DNA from: Cristatella mucedo
Taxonomy: Eukaryota > Bryozoa > Phylactolaemata > Cristatellidae
NCBI GenBank assembly: GCA_009760855.2
Contig: WPIO01000006.1
Location: 10,985,001-11,049,000 of the forward strand
Reading direction: 5' to 3'
Length of the DNA stretch: 64,000 nucleotides
The position numbers were made by a program, and so were the translations under genes. Shown piece after piece: positions 12,546 through 41,653 of the stretch. The notes beneath the pieces are model-generated. The model did no database searches, was not told where the DNA came from, and saw nothing but the letters and a program-made list of their open reading frames with translations. The stretch's first letter is position 1; each line of letters begins with the position of its first letter.

Positions 12546-12754
12546 AAAACTTTAAAATTCCTTTCGGAATTCGCGTCACCCGGCAAGTCTTTAGAACCGC
12601 TCCTGCGATCTATTACCCCAGTAGCCACCGGGAAAGGGCTATGGTCTCCAACAAGATGGCTGCCAAAGGCGTATTTAAAAAACATTTTTTTTGGGAAAAC
12701 GTTGGTCTTGAATGGCTGGAGTTTTAGTTGAGGCAGCCCAGCCCGCCGGTTACA

Positions 12755-13265
12755 GCTAGACCTTGTAAATTTGCTTTATTCAAGACTGAGCTCTGTGCCC
12801 TTAATCGTGTGCAACGGATGTAAAGCAACACTCGGCAGCTCGTCCGGTCTGTCGTCAACGACTCAGCTGCCACGTCCCACCATGCTTCGCGAGCAACAAA
12901 CGAGGCTCCCTATCAACCATCGAATCAATTTCAAGATCCTTTTATCTGGCTTACAGGTTGCTTCACAGGCTTTGACTTATTTGACACTCTTGCTCCTCCG
13001 CTGTGCTGGCCAGTCTGTGTTCCGGCATCGCCAGCTTCTCAGCTTCTAGTCATCTTGCCGTCCCTCACGCTAAATTGAAACCTTTCGGCGAATACGAGCC
13101 TTCAGCTCGTATTCGCCGAAAGTCTGGAGGTCCGGATTGGTCACTACCTGCAATAGCATCCTGCGTCCTTCGAGTCTCAGATCAAGAGGCCTCCGCTCCT
13201 ACTTAGCTTTTCCACAACCCAGTTAACTTACTTGGCCTTTGTTCGGCTTTACATGGGTACCTCTG
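12755..13265 (+). mobile_element. LINE carboxyl-terminal fragment, strongly decayed
   Basis: Resembles the LINE segment from the RT carboxyl side (NHRINFKIL, SQALTYL) to LKPFGEYEPSA. A perfect 18-bp hairpin at 13082-13122 interrupts it. Confidence 0.5.
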
Positions 13266-13579
13266 CATGATTCAGTTCATTGCTCAAGCAGACATATTTC
13301 GCTACCTGCGTGGGCAACATATCAAGACAAGAGTGACCGCGTGCTCCGTGTGAGCGTCTGCTAAGATGTGCCAGGCCTAGAGAGCATACCTGTCTGGGAT
13401 CAAGACAAGCCGTGGCTCGCCTCTTTTCTCATGCCTACCTTGCAGGAGAACCATAGCTGGTAAGGTGAAACATCGTTGCTCGCCAAATGAATTTTTTTAC
13501 AGAATATTAGGTAAGGTGCTAAATATTATTTTCACTCATATATTTCTATCCTGTTTACAGGCTGTAAATAACAATATTA

Positions 13580-13735
13580 GATAATTTAACAGCCTCATTT
13601 GTATAGCGACAGAAAGGCCGTAACGGCTTTCTTCTTCACCAGCCGTTGGCAGTAAAGGATCGCCACTGCAAGATTCAAACCCACGAACTTGGTCGGGAAG
13701 AGCAAGCACCTTAACGCCGGGGCTATCACGGCCGC
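13580..13735 (-). mobile_element. SINE2 copy
   Basis: Reverse of the SINE2 signature: AACAGCCTC, TATAGCGACAGAAAGG, GTAACGGCT, GGATCGCC, then a tRNA-like head with a B-box-like segment and AAGGTGCTTGCTC. Confidence 0.75.
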
Positions 13736-14990
13736 TGCGTACAGGAAAGGTATGAAAGCCATGAAGTTAGCAATCCAAGAATTTGGCGAGAATCAATTGA
13801 CCACTCAAGCGACTACCACTTGTGCATTGTGGACGCTTCCGAAGGTTGAATGGCCAAGACTGTGCGTTCTTCAGGAGAGAGTAGCAAAACAGACTGCGAG
13901 GCAGATTTTTCAGATTTTGATTATCTTTTCCCAGATGCGGCTAAAAATCGGAAGCCCTAATTCTCCAACCGGAAAAACCTCAACGATCTCATCCGAGACC
14001 TTAGTCTAGCCGAGTCCAATGCCGAGCTTCTGAAATCTAGGCTTCAGATAGTGAAAGTTGTCGGATGAAGGCGTGAAAGCCACCAATAAGAGAAAGCGTG
14101 ACCAACTTTTTTTAATCTTCTTCGGTCAGCAAGATGATCGTGCCCTCCAACCACCTGGCCGATCTTTCCGAAGACGTAAGAATCGCCTTTTTAACTTAAG
14201 TAAATCCATTCATGGACAATTTATCCCGGAGCCTTTAAGTCGTGCTGCTTTATAGCGAGAGCAAGTAGCCGATTCTCCACACGGCTCGCACTCTGAACGT
14301 TAAAGAGCACCAATGCCAAAGTGTTGCTGAGACTCTTAAAGTATGCACATTGAAAGGTCATCAGAGAATTCGAACTGGTGTCATTCCTGATGAGCCTCTA
14401 AGGCGGTTTCGCGAGGTTTCCTTGTGTTTTTTTTTAGAATGGAAAAGACGGGACGATAAGCCACATTATCGCAAAAGGCAGGGGCCAGACCCTCGAAAGC
14501 TTCCGAAGCTAGCATTGCAAATCAAATTGAGCTTAACCACGCACCTACTCAAGGCTATAGGCAACGAATCAGCGACTGTCAAGTACCTCTAACAGGTCTT
14601 TCTACTACTATTGGAGGCGAAGGTCAGAGCCTTATCTTCGTCAGACCGTAGGTAAAGAACTTCTTATAGAGTGTGACGAATTCACCAAGAAGCTAAACAG
14701 GACGGGTAAAGCAGCTTGAAACAGTTTCGTAGCAGTGCCTCGCGGCTTTCTGGGCAAGCACAAAGCCGACAGCTATGGGCGGCTGGTTCAGTCTTTCATC
14801 AAGAACTATTCCAAAAATCGGCACGCACTGTCCATCAAAATCCTTAAACTGGATGCCTATCGTGACAAACTCAATGAAAATGTGGAGGCTTACTCCCGGG
14901 AGCAAGGGGAGGGCCCTCGTCAGGATATGCTGGACTTTAACTGTATTCTGGGCTCCTTCGAGTAAGCGATTTGCATGATAGCCGCAAAAC
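13736..14990 (+). pseudogene. Decayed ORF of a repeat-family protein found in many invertebrates
   Basis: Broken frames together resemble a large uncharacterised protein family common in arthropod and cnidarian genomes. LNDLIRDLSLAESNAELLKS (about 13980-14040), LCFFLEWKRRDDKPHYRK (about 14420-14480, like a FLCEWDSRA motif), and FLGKHKADSYGRLVQSF with SREQGEGPRQDM (14747-14960, like SEEQGERFHQD). At least four frameshifts or stops. The family assignment is from memory of sequence style. Probably a dead repeat or retrocopy. Confidence 0.5.
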
Positions 14991-16736
14991 TGGAAATCGA
15001 CTGCTTTCTAAACCCCCTTTGAGTGGCCGTGTTTAATGATTTCAGAGTACATTCGTGATTTTTTTTTATTCACTTCCTATTCTTTGACTAAACGTGAACC
15101 GCGAATTTGTTAAGTTTTCTAATCGGTAATGTGCAAGTCTCAAGTCACTAATGTCTTAGTTAAACAAGCCAAGTTTATAGGATAGTAATAGCAATTTTCT
15201 ATGCTTCTTTAGTATAAGCAATTGGAAAAATCAAACGCTTACCACATATGGATAACATTGCGTTGCTGCTTAGTGTTTGTAATTGGTACAGGTGCACTCC
15301 TTGCTTTTACACCTTATCGGTTTTGGGTTGAGTTTAACATCTTATATGAGTTAATCGCCAGCTATATGACATGTTACCGCCTTCAGTGTGCTCTCGAAGC
15401 CCTTGTTCGTCAGCACCATGACATCTGACCGTCACACTAGTTGAAATATTTTACTTATCAAGCCTTCAGCTTGGCACCGAAATATTACAACTTGCCTCGA
15501 ACGTCAGTCACTACCTGCAGTGACCTTCCATCATTCAAGTCAAAGCTCTACCACACATACATTCTGATAAGAACCACCTTGCACCAGTGAACTAGTCTTT
15601 TATCATTTGGTGTGCTCAGCATACTTACTGGCGCATTATTCGGGTAATGTCGGTTAAACTAACCCGGTGGCACTGAGTGTCTTTGTGCTTACCTTTTCAA
15701 ACTTGTCCACTAATGATATTTATGTGTGCTTTTCCAAGCACGATACTTTTCATATAACCAGCACTTCGTTACTGATTCTCTGGCAGAGCTTTAAAGCTAA
15801 GGATAGATTGTTCTCTTCTAGCAAAATAAAAACCCATAATTATAATGTCCCCCTTAGGCAGATCCCCCAACTCTTTGTTTCAATCTTAGCAAATACCTAT
15901 GTATCAGTCGACCTCCGACAGTCGCCATATGACTGCCTCTGATAATGCACACAGGGCCTAGTTTCGACAGGGCGCACACCTGGTCCCAGGAAGCTTACAT
16001 GGGTCAGAAGGGTGGCAATTTAATCCACATTCAAAAGAGGCTGTTCCATAAGCCTTCACCCCCTTACGGATATCTAAGCCATTCATGTGTAGCACTCGTC
16101 CGAATGCTCCACGGTGCAAGTAAAACCGCGCTGCAGTACTTGTCAGTAAATGAAGCAGGGGCAAGCCGTTTTGCACTGCTTGGTGGTGGTGGTGGTGGTG
16201 GTGTATTACATCACACGGCAGCAGCTTTGTCAGCAGGTGCTCTGAATCTCTTCGAAATGCGAAAACTATCGCCGTGGCAATAAATTCCATTTCAAAGACG
16301 GTAGCAGCTGCCAACCGAACAAAAAATAGGAAAGAAGCAACCGGGCAGGACTAATACTGGCCACGACAGCGCGTTCGTTCACAGCTTTCACAGGCCATCT
16401 CTCCGGCGTGTGCCGCTGCCTAAGCCGCTGTCATGGCTCTCGCAAGCCTCGCCGGTAGGCCCATGATAGGTGCCTTCTTGAATCCCGGCACGGCTGCAAC
16501 AGCAGCAGCTGCATCGGCAAGGCTCACAGTGATAACGATGCACCGCCACAGCAGCAACCTCTGCTGCTGCTGCTGATCAAGATCGAGATCGCCACTGCTG
16601 ATCCGTCATGGGAGTACTGCATTCCAAGCTGGGAGATTCCCCAACAGGCATTCGAGCATGCACACGCACACAGGCCGACCAAGGAGGGGGGCAGGCATGC
16701 GCTCGACATGACTGCCGCTAGGCTGCTGATGCTAGG
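14991..16736. other. Downstream flank of CUL1, nothing recognised
   Basis: May include the CUL1 3' UTR. Holds a (GGT)n run at 16183-16203 and CAG/CTG-rich stretches at about 16500-16580. No gene recognised; the ORF at 15222-15428 has no motif. Confidence 0.35.
16183..16203. repeat. (GGT)n trinucleotide repeat
   Basis: Seven GGT-type units in a row. Confidence 0.9.
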
Positions 16737-34101
<17,365 letters not shown>

Positions 34102-34954
34102 GGTCGCGGTGCCGAACTTCAAGGCTCAACCAGCCTCGGTGGAGGATAGTATCGCACTGCTGACACGCTCGCGCCAAGACTGTCGTCCTTCTAAAAATTC
34201 ATATGCTGTTCTGCAACGGAATTAAAAAAACAATACAAGCACTTTGCCTTCTGCAGCGTAGCCAGTGCATAGCGCCCGGAGCAATAACAAGCGCATCCAC
34301 TTTTCCAATGCCTGACAGCTCGTGGGCGGACTGCAAAGCGACGAACGGTTACTTGAGAATGTTTATACAAAAATCTTACAAGCACGGTTATTGGCCGATT
34401 ATTGCGTAAAGCAAAGGCGGCTGTGGCCAGAGTCTCGGCGGCAGGGTATAGCACTTACGTTGGGTAAGCTTTAAGAAACCGAGGTCATACACAAGCCGCA
34501 AGTAAACGCGGTCATGCAGTAAGAGAATCCATAATGATTAAGAGACACCTTAGCGAAACGCCAATACCAGAGCAACCGGCGTCAGCTGCTACCAAACGGT
34601 CACGATCAGACCGCAGTCTATAGCCGACTGTGAGTGAACACTGGAAACAAGACTGTGATATTACGGCGCCACAATGAACGAATGGAGCTGAATCGTGCAA
34701 CGAAACCCAGAAAAGGGACCAAAAAGCTAAAACTCACGTGTTCACGTATTATTTGCGATACATGCATAGAAGCATCGGCCGATTCAGTTAGCTGCAGCTG
34801 TCCGGCGGCATGTACCAGCATCTCGCTGGTGTACAGGTGTAATGTAGTCTTAGCTATCAGTAGTGGGCGATTCGCCAGGCTGTAGCCCGTGTTTTTTTAA
34901 CCCTTTCCTCGCGGGTCTGTTTTTTATCAGAGGCATGCTATCAATACATACCTA
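34102..34954. other. Upstream flank of CUL1, presumed 5' UTR/promoter
   Basis: Contains an in-frame TGA just upstream of the CUL1 ATG. I could not locate a TATA box, initiator or first non-coding exon with confidence. Confidence 0.4.
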
Positions 34955-35010
34955 GAGACAGTAAGTAAGTACAACAACAAGTAAGTACAACAACAAGTAA
35001 GTAACAGTAA
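34955..35010. repeat. 16-bp tandem repeat
   Basis: About three units of aagtaagtacaacaac, then a degenerate half unit. Confidence 0.85.
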
Positions 35011-35093
35011 GTACGCTTTAGCTCGCGTTTAGGTCGGGTGCCGCAGACTGCTTGGTTTGCATGTACTGACAGTTTCAGCGGTTTTACGAGAAC

Positions 35094-35152
<59 letters not shown>
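35094..35152. repeat. (CA)n(TA)n microsatellite
   Basis: CA repeats then TA repeats. Confidence 0.95.
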
Positions 35153-35153
<1 letters not shown>

Positions 35154-35636
35154 GATTTTCGTGTGATTTTTAATATACTGGATGCTTGTTTTTTATGCTT
35201 TTCAGAGTTAAATCGCACCATGCCGTCCAGGCGAGAAGTGATAAATAACCGCTCTCGTTATGTGCTGCTACCGTTACTAGTTCAGGTAGTAGGTTGATAC
35301 ATGCAGCGTGTACAGCTTTGACGTCCGAAATATGCCACGCCGGAAAGACTGGTATAACAAAATCCCACAAGCAGCTCTGCCAGGATAACCGCTCTCATGA
35401 CAGCGCTCTCATGATAGCGCCGAGAACGGTCGTGCACACTGCAGTATGTACAGTTGGCGACTTCTGGCCGACTCGAAAAGAGCACATAGCAGCAGCTAAC
35501 GCTCAGCGCTGTGGACTCCTGGACTTGGACTACTACGTTCTTTTTTCACCGAACTATTTTATATCAGTGTCCTGCTGTTCGATTTGTGAGTTAAAACCTG
35601 GGATTCCATGCTTTGTTGCAGGTACAGTGCAGAAAA

Positions 35637-35770
35637 GTATAATAATAATAATATTATTATTAATGCGCTTGATAAAGCGCCCTCAGAGAACTCAATCTCT
35701 TTCTAGGCGCTTTACATTTGCTGCAAAGGGAAATGCAATTGAATGGTGAGTAATATCATGCTTGATAAAC
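35637..35770 (-). mobile_element. F1 LINE 3' end, short
   Basis: Reverse of the F1 tail: GCGCTTGATAAAGCGCCCTC, AGAGAACTCAATCTCTTTCT, AGGCGCTTTACATTTGCTGC. 5' truncated in the 3' UTR. Confidence 0.87.
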
Positions 35771-35869
35771 GTAAAGTAAAAAAGTGTAAAAATATAAAAG
35801 TACAAGTATAGTAAGGGCTGACATCTTCATCAGATTATTGTGAATTATTGAAAATTATTGTGTGCGAAA

Positions 35870-35976
35870 TGTGGAAATTAGTGTTTTCCGATGGCCTTAG
35901 GCTACACCTGTGGGTCGTGACCGCTTTGAGGGTCGAACGACCCACAGGTTGGGAACCGCTGCTCTACAGACTACAA
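35870..35976 (-). mobile_element. hAT-type MITE fragment
   Basis: Reverse strand starts CAGCGGTTCCCAACCTGTGG, then GGTCGTTCGACCC and AAGGCCATCGGAAAACAC. It is the same family as the full copy at 42238-42424. The opposite end was not delimited. Confidence 0.65.
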
Positions 35977-36233
35977 AACGCTGAATCTAGAACATCGACG
36001 ATCATCTAAGACATCTGGAATCTAAAGACAGCTGAGTCTAAAGTTAGAATATAAAGACAAACTTAGTACCCCCCTCATGGGAGGCACCAGGTGGAATCAC
36101 AGAGAGCTTGCCGCCCCGAGGGCTCGGTGCAAGCGTCTCGGCGATTGTATAGAATGCTGATTATGACATGCGTAGTCATGGCTCATGGTTCGCATGGACA
36201 CATGGACCTCACAGATACATTCGACGACTAGGA

Positions 36234-36333
<100 letters not shown>

Positions 36334-36339
36334 TTATAT

Positions 36340-36462
36340 ATAATTAATTTGTATAGTGCCCTGAGAGAACCTAATCTCTATTCATCTAATATGCCACGGG
36401 GCTCGAGCCCACTACCTCGGTCAGACCTTGGTCGGTGCGAGCGCCTAATCGACTGATATTAC
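36340..36462 (-). mobile_element. SINE1 copy
   Basis: Reverse of SINE1: TTTGTATAGTGCCCTGAGAG, then GGGGCTCGAGCCCACTACCT and GACCTTGGTCGGTGCGAGCG. Confidence 0.78.
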
Positions 36463-36644
36463 TCGGGTTTTGGTCTTCGCCAGTGCTTCTCTTTACCCGC
36501 CAGGGCTGTCGATTCTTGGTCTGGTTAAGCTTCTACGACCAGAAGTCAGCCCACGGCCATCCGACTGCTGCGAGTATGTACATATTATATACAAGCCAAG
36601 CTCTATTTGCTCATCGGCTTCACTGTCGGTGTGTCCCGACACAT

Positions 36645-36755
36645 GGATTGACTTCCTGGTTTGGCCCACGGGTATGGCGTTCGCCTTTGACGACCGAGGT
36701 CATGGGCTCGAGCCCTGAGGCAAATGTGATGCAAGCGACTGGATAGGGATTACGC
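36645..36755 (+). mobile_element. SINE1 head, diverged or lost tail
   Basis: CTGGTTTGGCCCACGGGTAT, GACCGAGGTCATGGGCTCGA and GACTGGATAGGGATTA show the SINE1 head and the start of its tail. Confidence 0.7.
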
Positions 36756-36907
36756 TCACCAACGGTGCAAATTGCATACCTCGAATTGCATGCGTCAAAT
36801 CGATCTGTGAGGTTCATCCGTCTATGCCACGAGCCACTCATAGCAGCTTCATTACCTGTATACCCATTGTATACAGATTGTATTGTATACGTATACTACA
36901 CGTTGTA

Positions 36908-36939
36908 CATGGTCGCGACCCACAGGTTGAGAACCGGTG
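36908..36939 (-). mobile_element. hAT MITE end fragment
   Basis: GGTCGCGACCCACAGGTTGA then GAACCGGTG, the terminal and subterminal sequence of the hAT family at 42238-42424. Confidence 0.5.
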
Positions 36940-37382
36940 CCCTACGACATTGGAATCAAGCATGCACTGTTCGAGGAGTTGAATGCCTAAGAGCTTAAAT
37001 GGCTGCCTGGTCTACCAAAATTAAAGATTCGAGGAGAGTGAATTAAAAAACATTGCATACACAGATTGGGCGATGTAAATCTAGGTGCTATGCTAAGCTT
37101 GAGCGATTTCGTGAAGTGCTTACCCCAAGAGAGTTCCAGGGATAATACAGCTAATGAGAATCTGACAAGATTATTATGGACGTTTATTGAAATATTATTG
37201 CTCACGGTGCGGATTCACGATATTTGAAGTGCACACTAGCGACATGGTTTGTGAACCATAATCTATTCACAGCCTGCAGTCTGGTACGATTCATGCTATC
37301 TATACTGTGATACAAAAACGTATAGGCTAACGGCCGACTGCAGCAAAAATGGACCAACTTCGATAGATCTATATAACAAGAA

Positions 37383-37512
37383 TAATATTGGCATTAAGAC
37401 ATTTGCATAGCGCCCTTGGAGAACAAAATCTCTTTCTGGGCACTCTACATGTGCTGCAAAGGAAGCATGCCAATCGGTTAGTGATGAAAAAGCACAGTGA
37501 TACGCACGTGTC
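37383..37512 (-). mobile_element. F3 LINE 3' UTR and tail
   Basis: Reverse strand has GCCCAGAAAGAGATTTTGTT, CTCCAAGGGCGCTATGCAAA and a short tail. It appears to continue, after the F2 insertion, at about 40616 as one minus-strand F3 element. Confidence 0.65.
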
Positions 37513-40500
37513 AAAACGTATAATGTAATGTAATGTATCTCCGTCTGTAACTCCACAAAGTCATAAAGACTATGTGGGTGTTACGCAGGAGAGTTTTGTA
37601 TAGCGCACTCACAGCCTAAGCGGCTTTCGGTACGCATTCGATAGCCAACAGACTTCGTCTCACGAAACAAAGAGAAAGTGGGAAGCATAGCAGAGTCAGG
37701 AGAGCAGTTGAGGTAGTGAGTAGCATAGAAGTAGCAGCTCAGGACCGCTGAAAAAGATGTGCCATAGTCGGCAGTAGGTGAGTAGTTGTCGTTGCGTAAG
37801 AATTGTGGAGGCTAGTTCCACAGTCTAGGACCTGCAGAGCTAAAGCTTCTGTCGCCAACTGTCGTTAAGCGGAGGAATGGGACAGCTAATTTCTTGTCCA
37901 CACAGGACCTGAGGGCACGAACAGGCTGAAACTGATGTAGCAGTTCAGCTTGGTACGAAGGAGCCAAGCCGTGGCGGGCCTTGTGGGTCAGCGTAAGAAC
38001 TTTGCTCTGTATCCTTTGCTCAACCGGCAACCATCCTAGCTCTTTCAGCAAAGGTGACACGTGCTCAAACCGCTGGGACTTGAAGACTAGCCTTGCAGCC
38101 ATATTCATAGTCCGCTGTAGTGGCATAATAGCTTTCTTTGGCAGCCCAGCCAAAAGAGAATTACAATAATCAAGCCGAGACAGAACTAAAGAGCTAGTTA
38201 AATTTTTTGCAAGCCACTGTGGGAGACAGCTCCTAATCTTGGATAGGGATCGGATGTGATGGCTAGCTGTAGAGGCAGTCTTCTGAATGAAGCTTTTGAA
38301 ATTGAGGCAGTTGTCGAACATGACACCTAAATTACGAGCACGTGGTGAAGGTCGCACAATAGCGTCACCTATTAGGACAGCAAAGCCTTTTAATCCAGCC
38401 ACACGCTCAGGGTGTCCTATGAGCAGCAGTTCGGTTTTATCGTCATTTAATTTCAGGAAGTTTTCCGACATCCAGGATCGAATATCGGCAAGGCAAGCAT
38501 TCAGTTTCTCTGTTGCGGCAGCATATTCCGACGGTTTAAATGACAAATACAACTGAGTATCGTCAGCATAGAAGTGATATCCTACTCCATGGGCCTTAAT
38601 CACTTTTCCCAGAGGTTGTGTATAAATGGAGATCAGTAAGGGACCGAGTACAGACCCTTGAGGGACTCCACAGGTGACCCTTCTCGTGTCTGAGACCTGA
38701 CCCCCACTCGACACGGATTGAACACGATCAGACAAGTATGATTTAAACCACGCCAGTGCTTCGTCTGCCAGACCGATCGTTGTTCTCAATCATTCAAGCA
38801 GAACTTCGTGATCAAGGGTGTCGAAGGCAGCAGACAGATCTAGCAGAGCTAGGGCAGTGACATTCCCGTCGTCGTTGCCACGTAGAATGTCATTGTTAAC
38901 ACGGAGGAGAGCAGTTTCAGTAGAGTGCTGCCTCTTGAACCCTGATTGAAATGTTTCTGACATTCCATTATTTTCAATATGTTCAACTAGCTGCTTAGCA
39001 ACAATTTTTTCAAGAATCTTTGATAAGAACGGAAGAAGGGAAACTGGACGATAGTTTGCAAGGACCTCTGTGTGTAATCCAGGCTTTTTAAGAATAGGTC
39101 TAACGAATGCCGATTTGAAGGACTTGGGGACGACCCCTTTTCCCAAAGAAGCATTAAAAATCTTGGTTGTGGCAGGGCTAAGCTGGTCTGCTAGTAAAGA
39201 CCACAGAGATGAAGGTATAGGGTCTTCAGGAGACGAGCTCTTTTTGCTAGACCTTATTAAGGCAGCCACATCACAGGTAGAAACATCGGTGAACCTATTA
39301 AGAAAGGTCACAGGTTGAGGAACGGCGATTGCTTTGGTCGGAGGGGGCTTAATGGAGGCACGAATGTGCACAATTTTTTCAGTAAAGAAGGCTGAAAACT
39401 TTTCGGCTGAGCCCTTAATATCTGGGGAGTCAGACCTCACAGCATTGGCCAGTAAATGGTTTACTGTCTTACAAATCTGTTTAGTGTCCGACTGGCAGGA
39501 ATTCAGCTTTCTTATGAAAAAAGAAGCCCTGATTTTTTAAGCTTTCGGGTGTAAACTCGAAGGAAGTCTTTAAAATTGACTAGATCTGCCTCAGACGCCG
39601 ATTTCTTGAAATGACGTTCTAGCCTGCGCTTAACCCGACGCATCTTCAAGAGTTTTTTTGTAAATTGAAAGGAATCTCGACGACTTTGAACACGGATAGA
39701 GCGAACGGGAGCATGCTTGTCAAGTGCACTCCTGAGTGTCATGTTCATCGCATCAGTGAGGGTATCGAGGCTGCCGGTCGAGTCAGAATGCAGATCAAGA
39801 AGACCTGCATCACAAACAGATTTCAAAAACTTGTCCATGTCAATGCTTTGTAAGTTACGTCATTTGGCAAATTCGACATTGCCCTGTACGTACGAGGGAG
39901 CAGGAACAGTAAACGAGACCGAACCATGATCTGAGAGGGTCAGTGGGCACACCACAAAGTCAGTGAAGAGGACATCCTTAGTGATGACGAGATCTAGAAT
40001 GGGGCCACCGACGTGGGTGCTATGATTAACGTGTTGGGCCAAACCAAAATTCTCCAGACAGTCAAGAAATGAGCGGACCTGGCTGTTGCTAGGGTTGTCA
40101 ACGTGAATATTGAAGTCTCGTACAATCAGTAGCGGCCTGTAACACACAAATATTTTAGCGAGGAACTCTAAAAACTCCTCTATAAACAAGTTTAGACAGC
40201 CAGAAGGAGGCCGGTATATCACAACGGTGAGAGGCATTGTCTTTGATGAAGACCTGATAGCAACCGATTCAAACGATGACCCATGCGAGAAACTGCACAT
40301 TTTATAGCCAAACGATTCGCGAACAACAATTGCAACCCCGCCACCAACCTTGTCAGAACGCATGGAGTGATAGAATGAGAACCCGGGTGGGCTGGTCTCG
40401 GAAATACAGCTACTGGAACAAGGCGTCATCCAGGTTTTGGTAAGCAGAAATGCATCTAGCTTCTCCTGGACCACCTGGTCGCGGATAAGTAACCCCTTGG

Positions 40501-40615
40501 TTTTTAGCGAGCGGACATTTAGTAGGCGGAATTTAAGAGGCTGTCCAACAACTGGGCGACGGCGATGAAGTGGCTTGTATTCTCTACCATTTGCGTCCGG
40601 CCCGGTGGACGCTGG
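37513..40615 (-). mobile_element. F2 LINE, nearly full length, few lesions
   Basis: Apurinic-type endonuclease (frame 40639-39860; LLNVRSL, YRPPSG, ILDLVIT, LSDHGS), then 39838-39512, RT fingers/palm 39440-38790 (NYRPVSLLPFLSKILEK, DLSAAFDTLDHE) and RT remainder 38789-37812 (GVPQGSVLGPLL, catalytic FYADDTQLY, LKLNDDKTEL). The final part continues past a TAG to about 37610; the tail is ATACATT-type. Breaks: stop or frameshift near 39859 and 39500, TGA at 38787-38789 (LLE*LRT, probably CGA to TGA), TAG at about 37811. EN positions usually TETW and GDFN read TKTW and RDFN. CR1/L2-like by motif style. It lies inside an F3 copy. Confidence 0.9.
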
Positions 40616-40822
40616 CTCGGCACACAAGGGACAATTCACACGGGCCTAGTAAATGCTGCCAAGAACAGTTGTGTTGTTAGCTTCTTTATGAATGTCATCG
40701 ACTCAGGCAATGCCCTAACGTCGGTCGGCAGTGCGTTGCAGGCTTTGGTACCATAGGCGAGGCACAGCTGAAGGGCGAAAGTCAAAAGAGCGTGGCCTGA
40801 TTGGACAGTAATTCAGATAGGT

Positions 40823-41414
40823 CGCAGTTGCCACATTACTCCACTTCTCGCCGACCTGCACTGGTTACCAGTCAAGCAACGGATTGACTTCAAGGTTTTG
40901 TCGCTCACTTTTAGGTCTCTTCATTCTATGGCTCCAGCCTATCTTTCAGATATACTACCCCATCAGGCAAAGCATCGTACCACTCGCTTTTCGGAATCCA
41001 ACAGTCTAGAAATACCTCGTACAAACCTTAAATCCTTTGGAGACCGTGCATTTAGCTCGTATGCTCCCACAGCCTGGAACTCCCTCCCGACCTGCATCAG
41101 AACATCCACTGACCTGACCACATTTAAAAGAAACTTAAAAACATACCTATTTAGGACAGCATTTAGTGGGTCCCTGTGATTCGTCCTTGGTGTGCTTATG
41201 CGTGCTGACACTGTGCATGCTGCCACTAACCACATTTGCATGCTGACCCAGTGCATGTAACCCCTAACCATGTTATTCATTTTGTTTGTTTTTCAAGCAT
41301 GATTTTACTTACTATTCTATTGCGTATCACTTTGCAGCAAATGTAAAGCGCCTAGAAAGAGATTAAGTTCTCTGAGGGCGCTTTATCAAGTGCAATATTA
41401 TTGTTATTATTATT
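40823..41414 (+). mobile_element. F1 LINE 3' third, with 6-bp target duplication
   Basis: Starts RSCHITPLLADLHWLP-type reading, with an open frame to the LFRTAFSGSL stop at 41179, then the complete F1 3' UTR and (ATT)n tail. ATAGGT flanks both sides (40817-40822 and 41415-41420). One of the least damaged F1 ends in the window. Confidence 0.88.
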
Positions 41415-41653
41415 ATAGGTAGGCCGGTGCAAGAGAATGAAGGGGCCCAAAAAGAGCGTGGCCTGATTGGAAAGTAATTCAGATAGGTAGGCCGCTGCAA
41501 TAGAATGAAGGGGCCCAAAAAGAGCGTGGCCTGATTGGAAAGTAATTCAGATAGGTAGGCCGCTGCAATAGAATGAAGGGGCCCAAAAAGAGCGTGGCCT
41601 GATTGGAAAGTAATTCAGATAGGTAGGCCGCTGCAATGAGAATGAAGGGGCCC
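41415..41653. repeat. 68-bp minisatellite derived from LINE coding sequence
   Basis: Units begin aggtaggccg at 41417, 41485, 41553 and 41621 (exactly 68 bp apart), with a last partial unit. On the minus strand each unit reads PLHSLAPAYLSELLSNQATL, a conserved LINE carboxyl segment. A related partial unit precedes the F1 insertion at 40784-40822. Confidence 0.92.
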
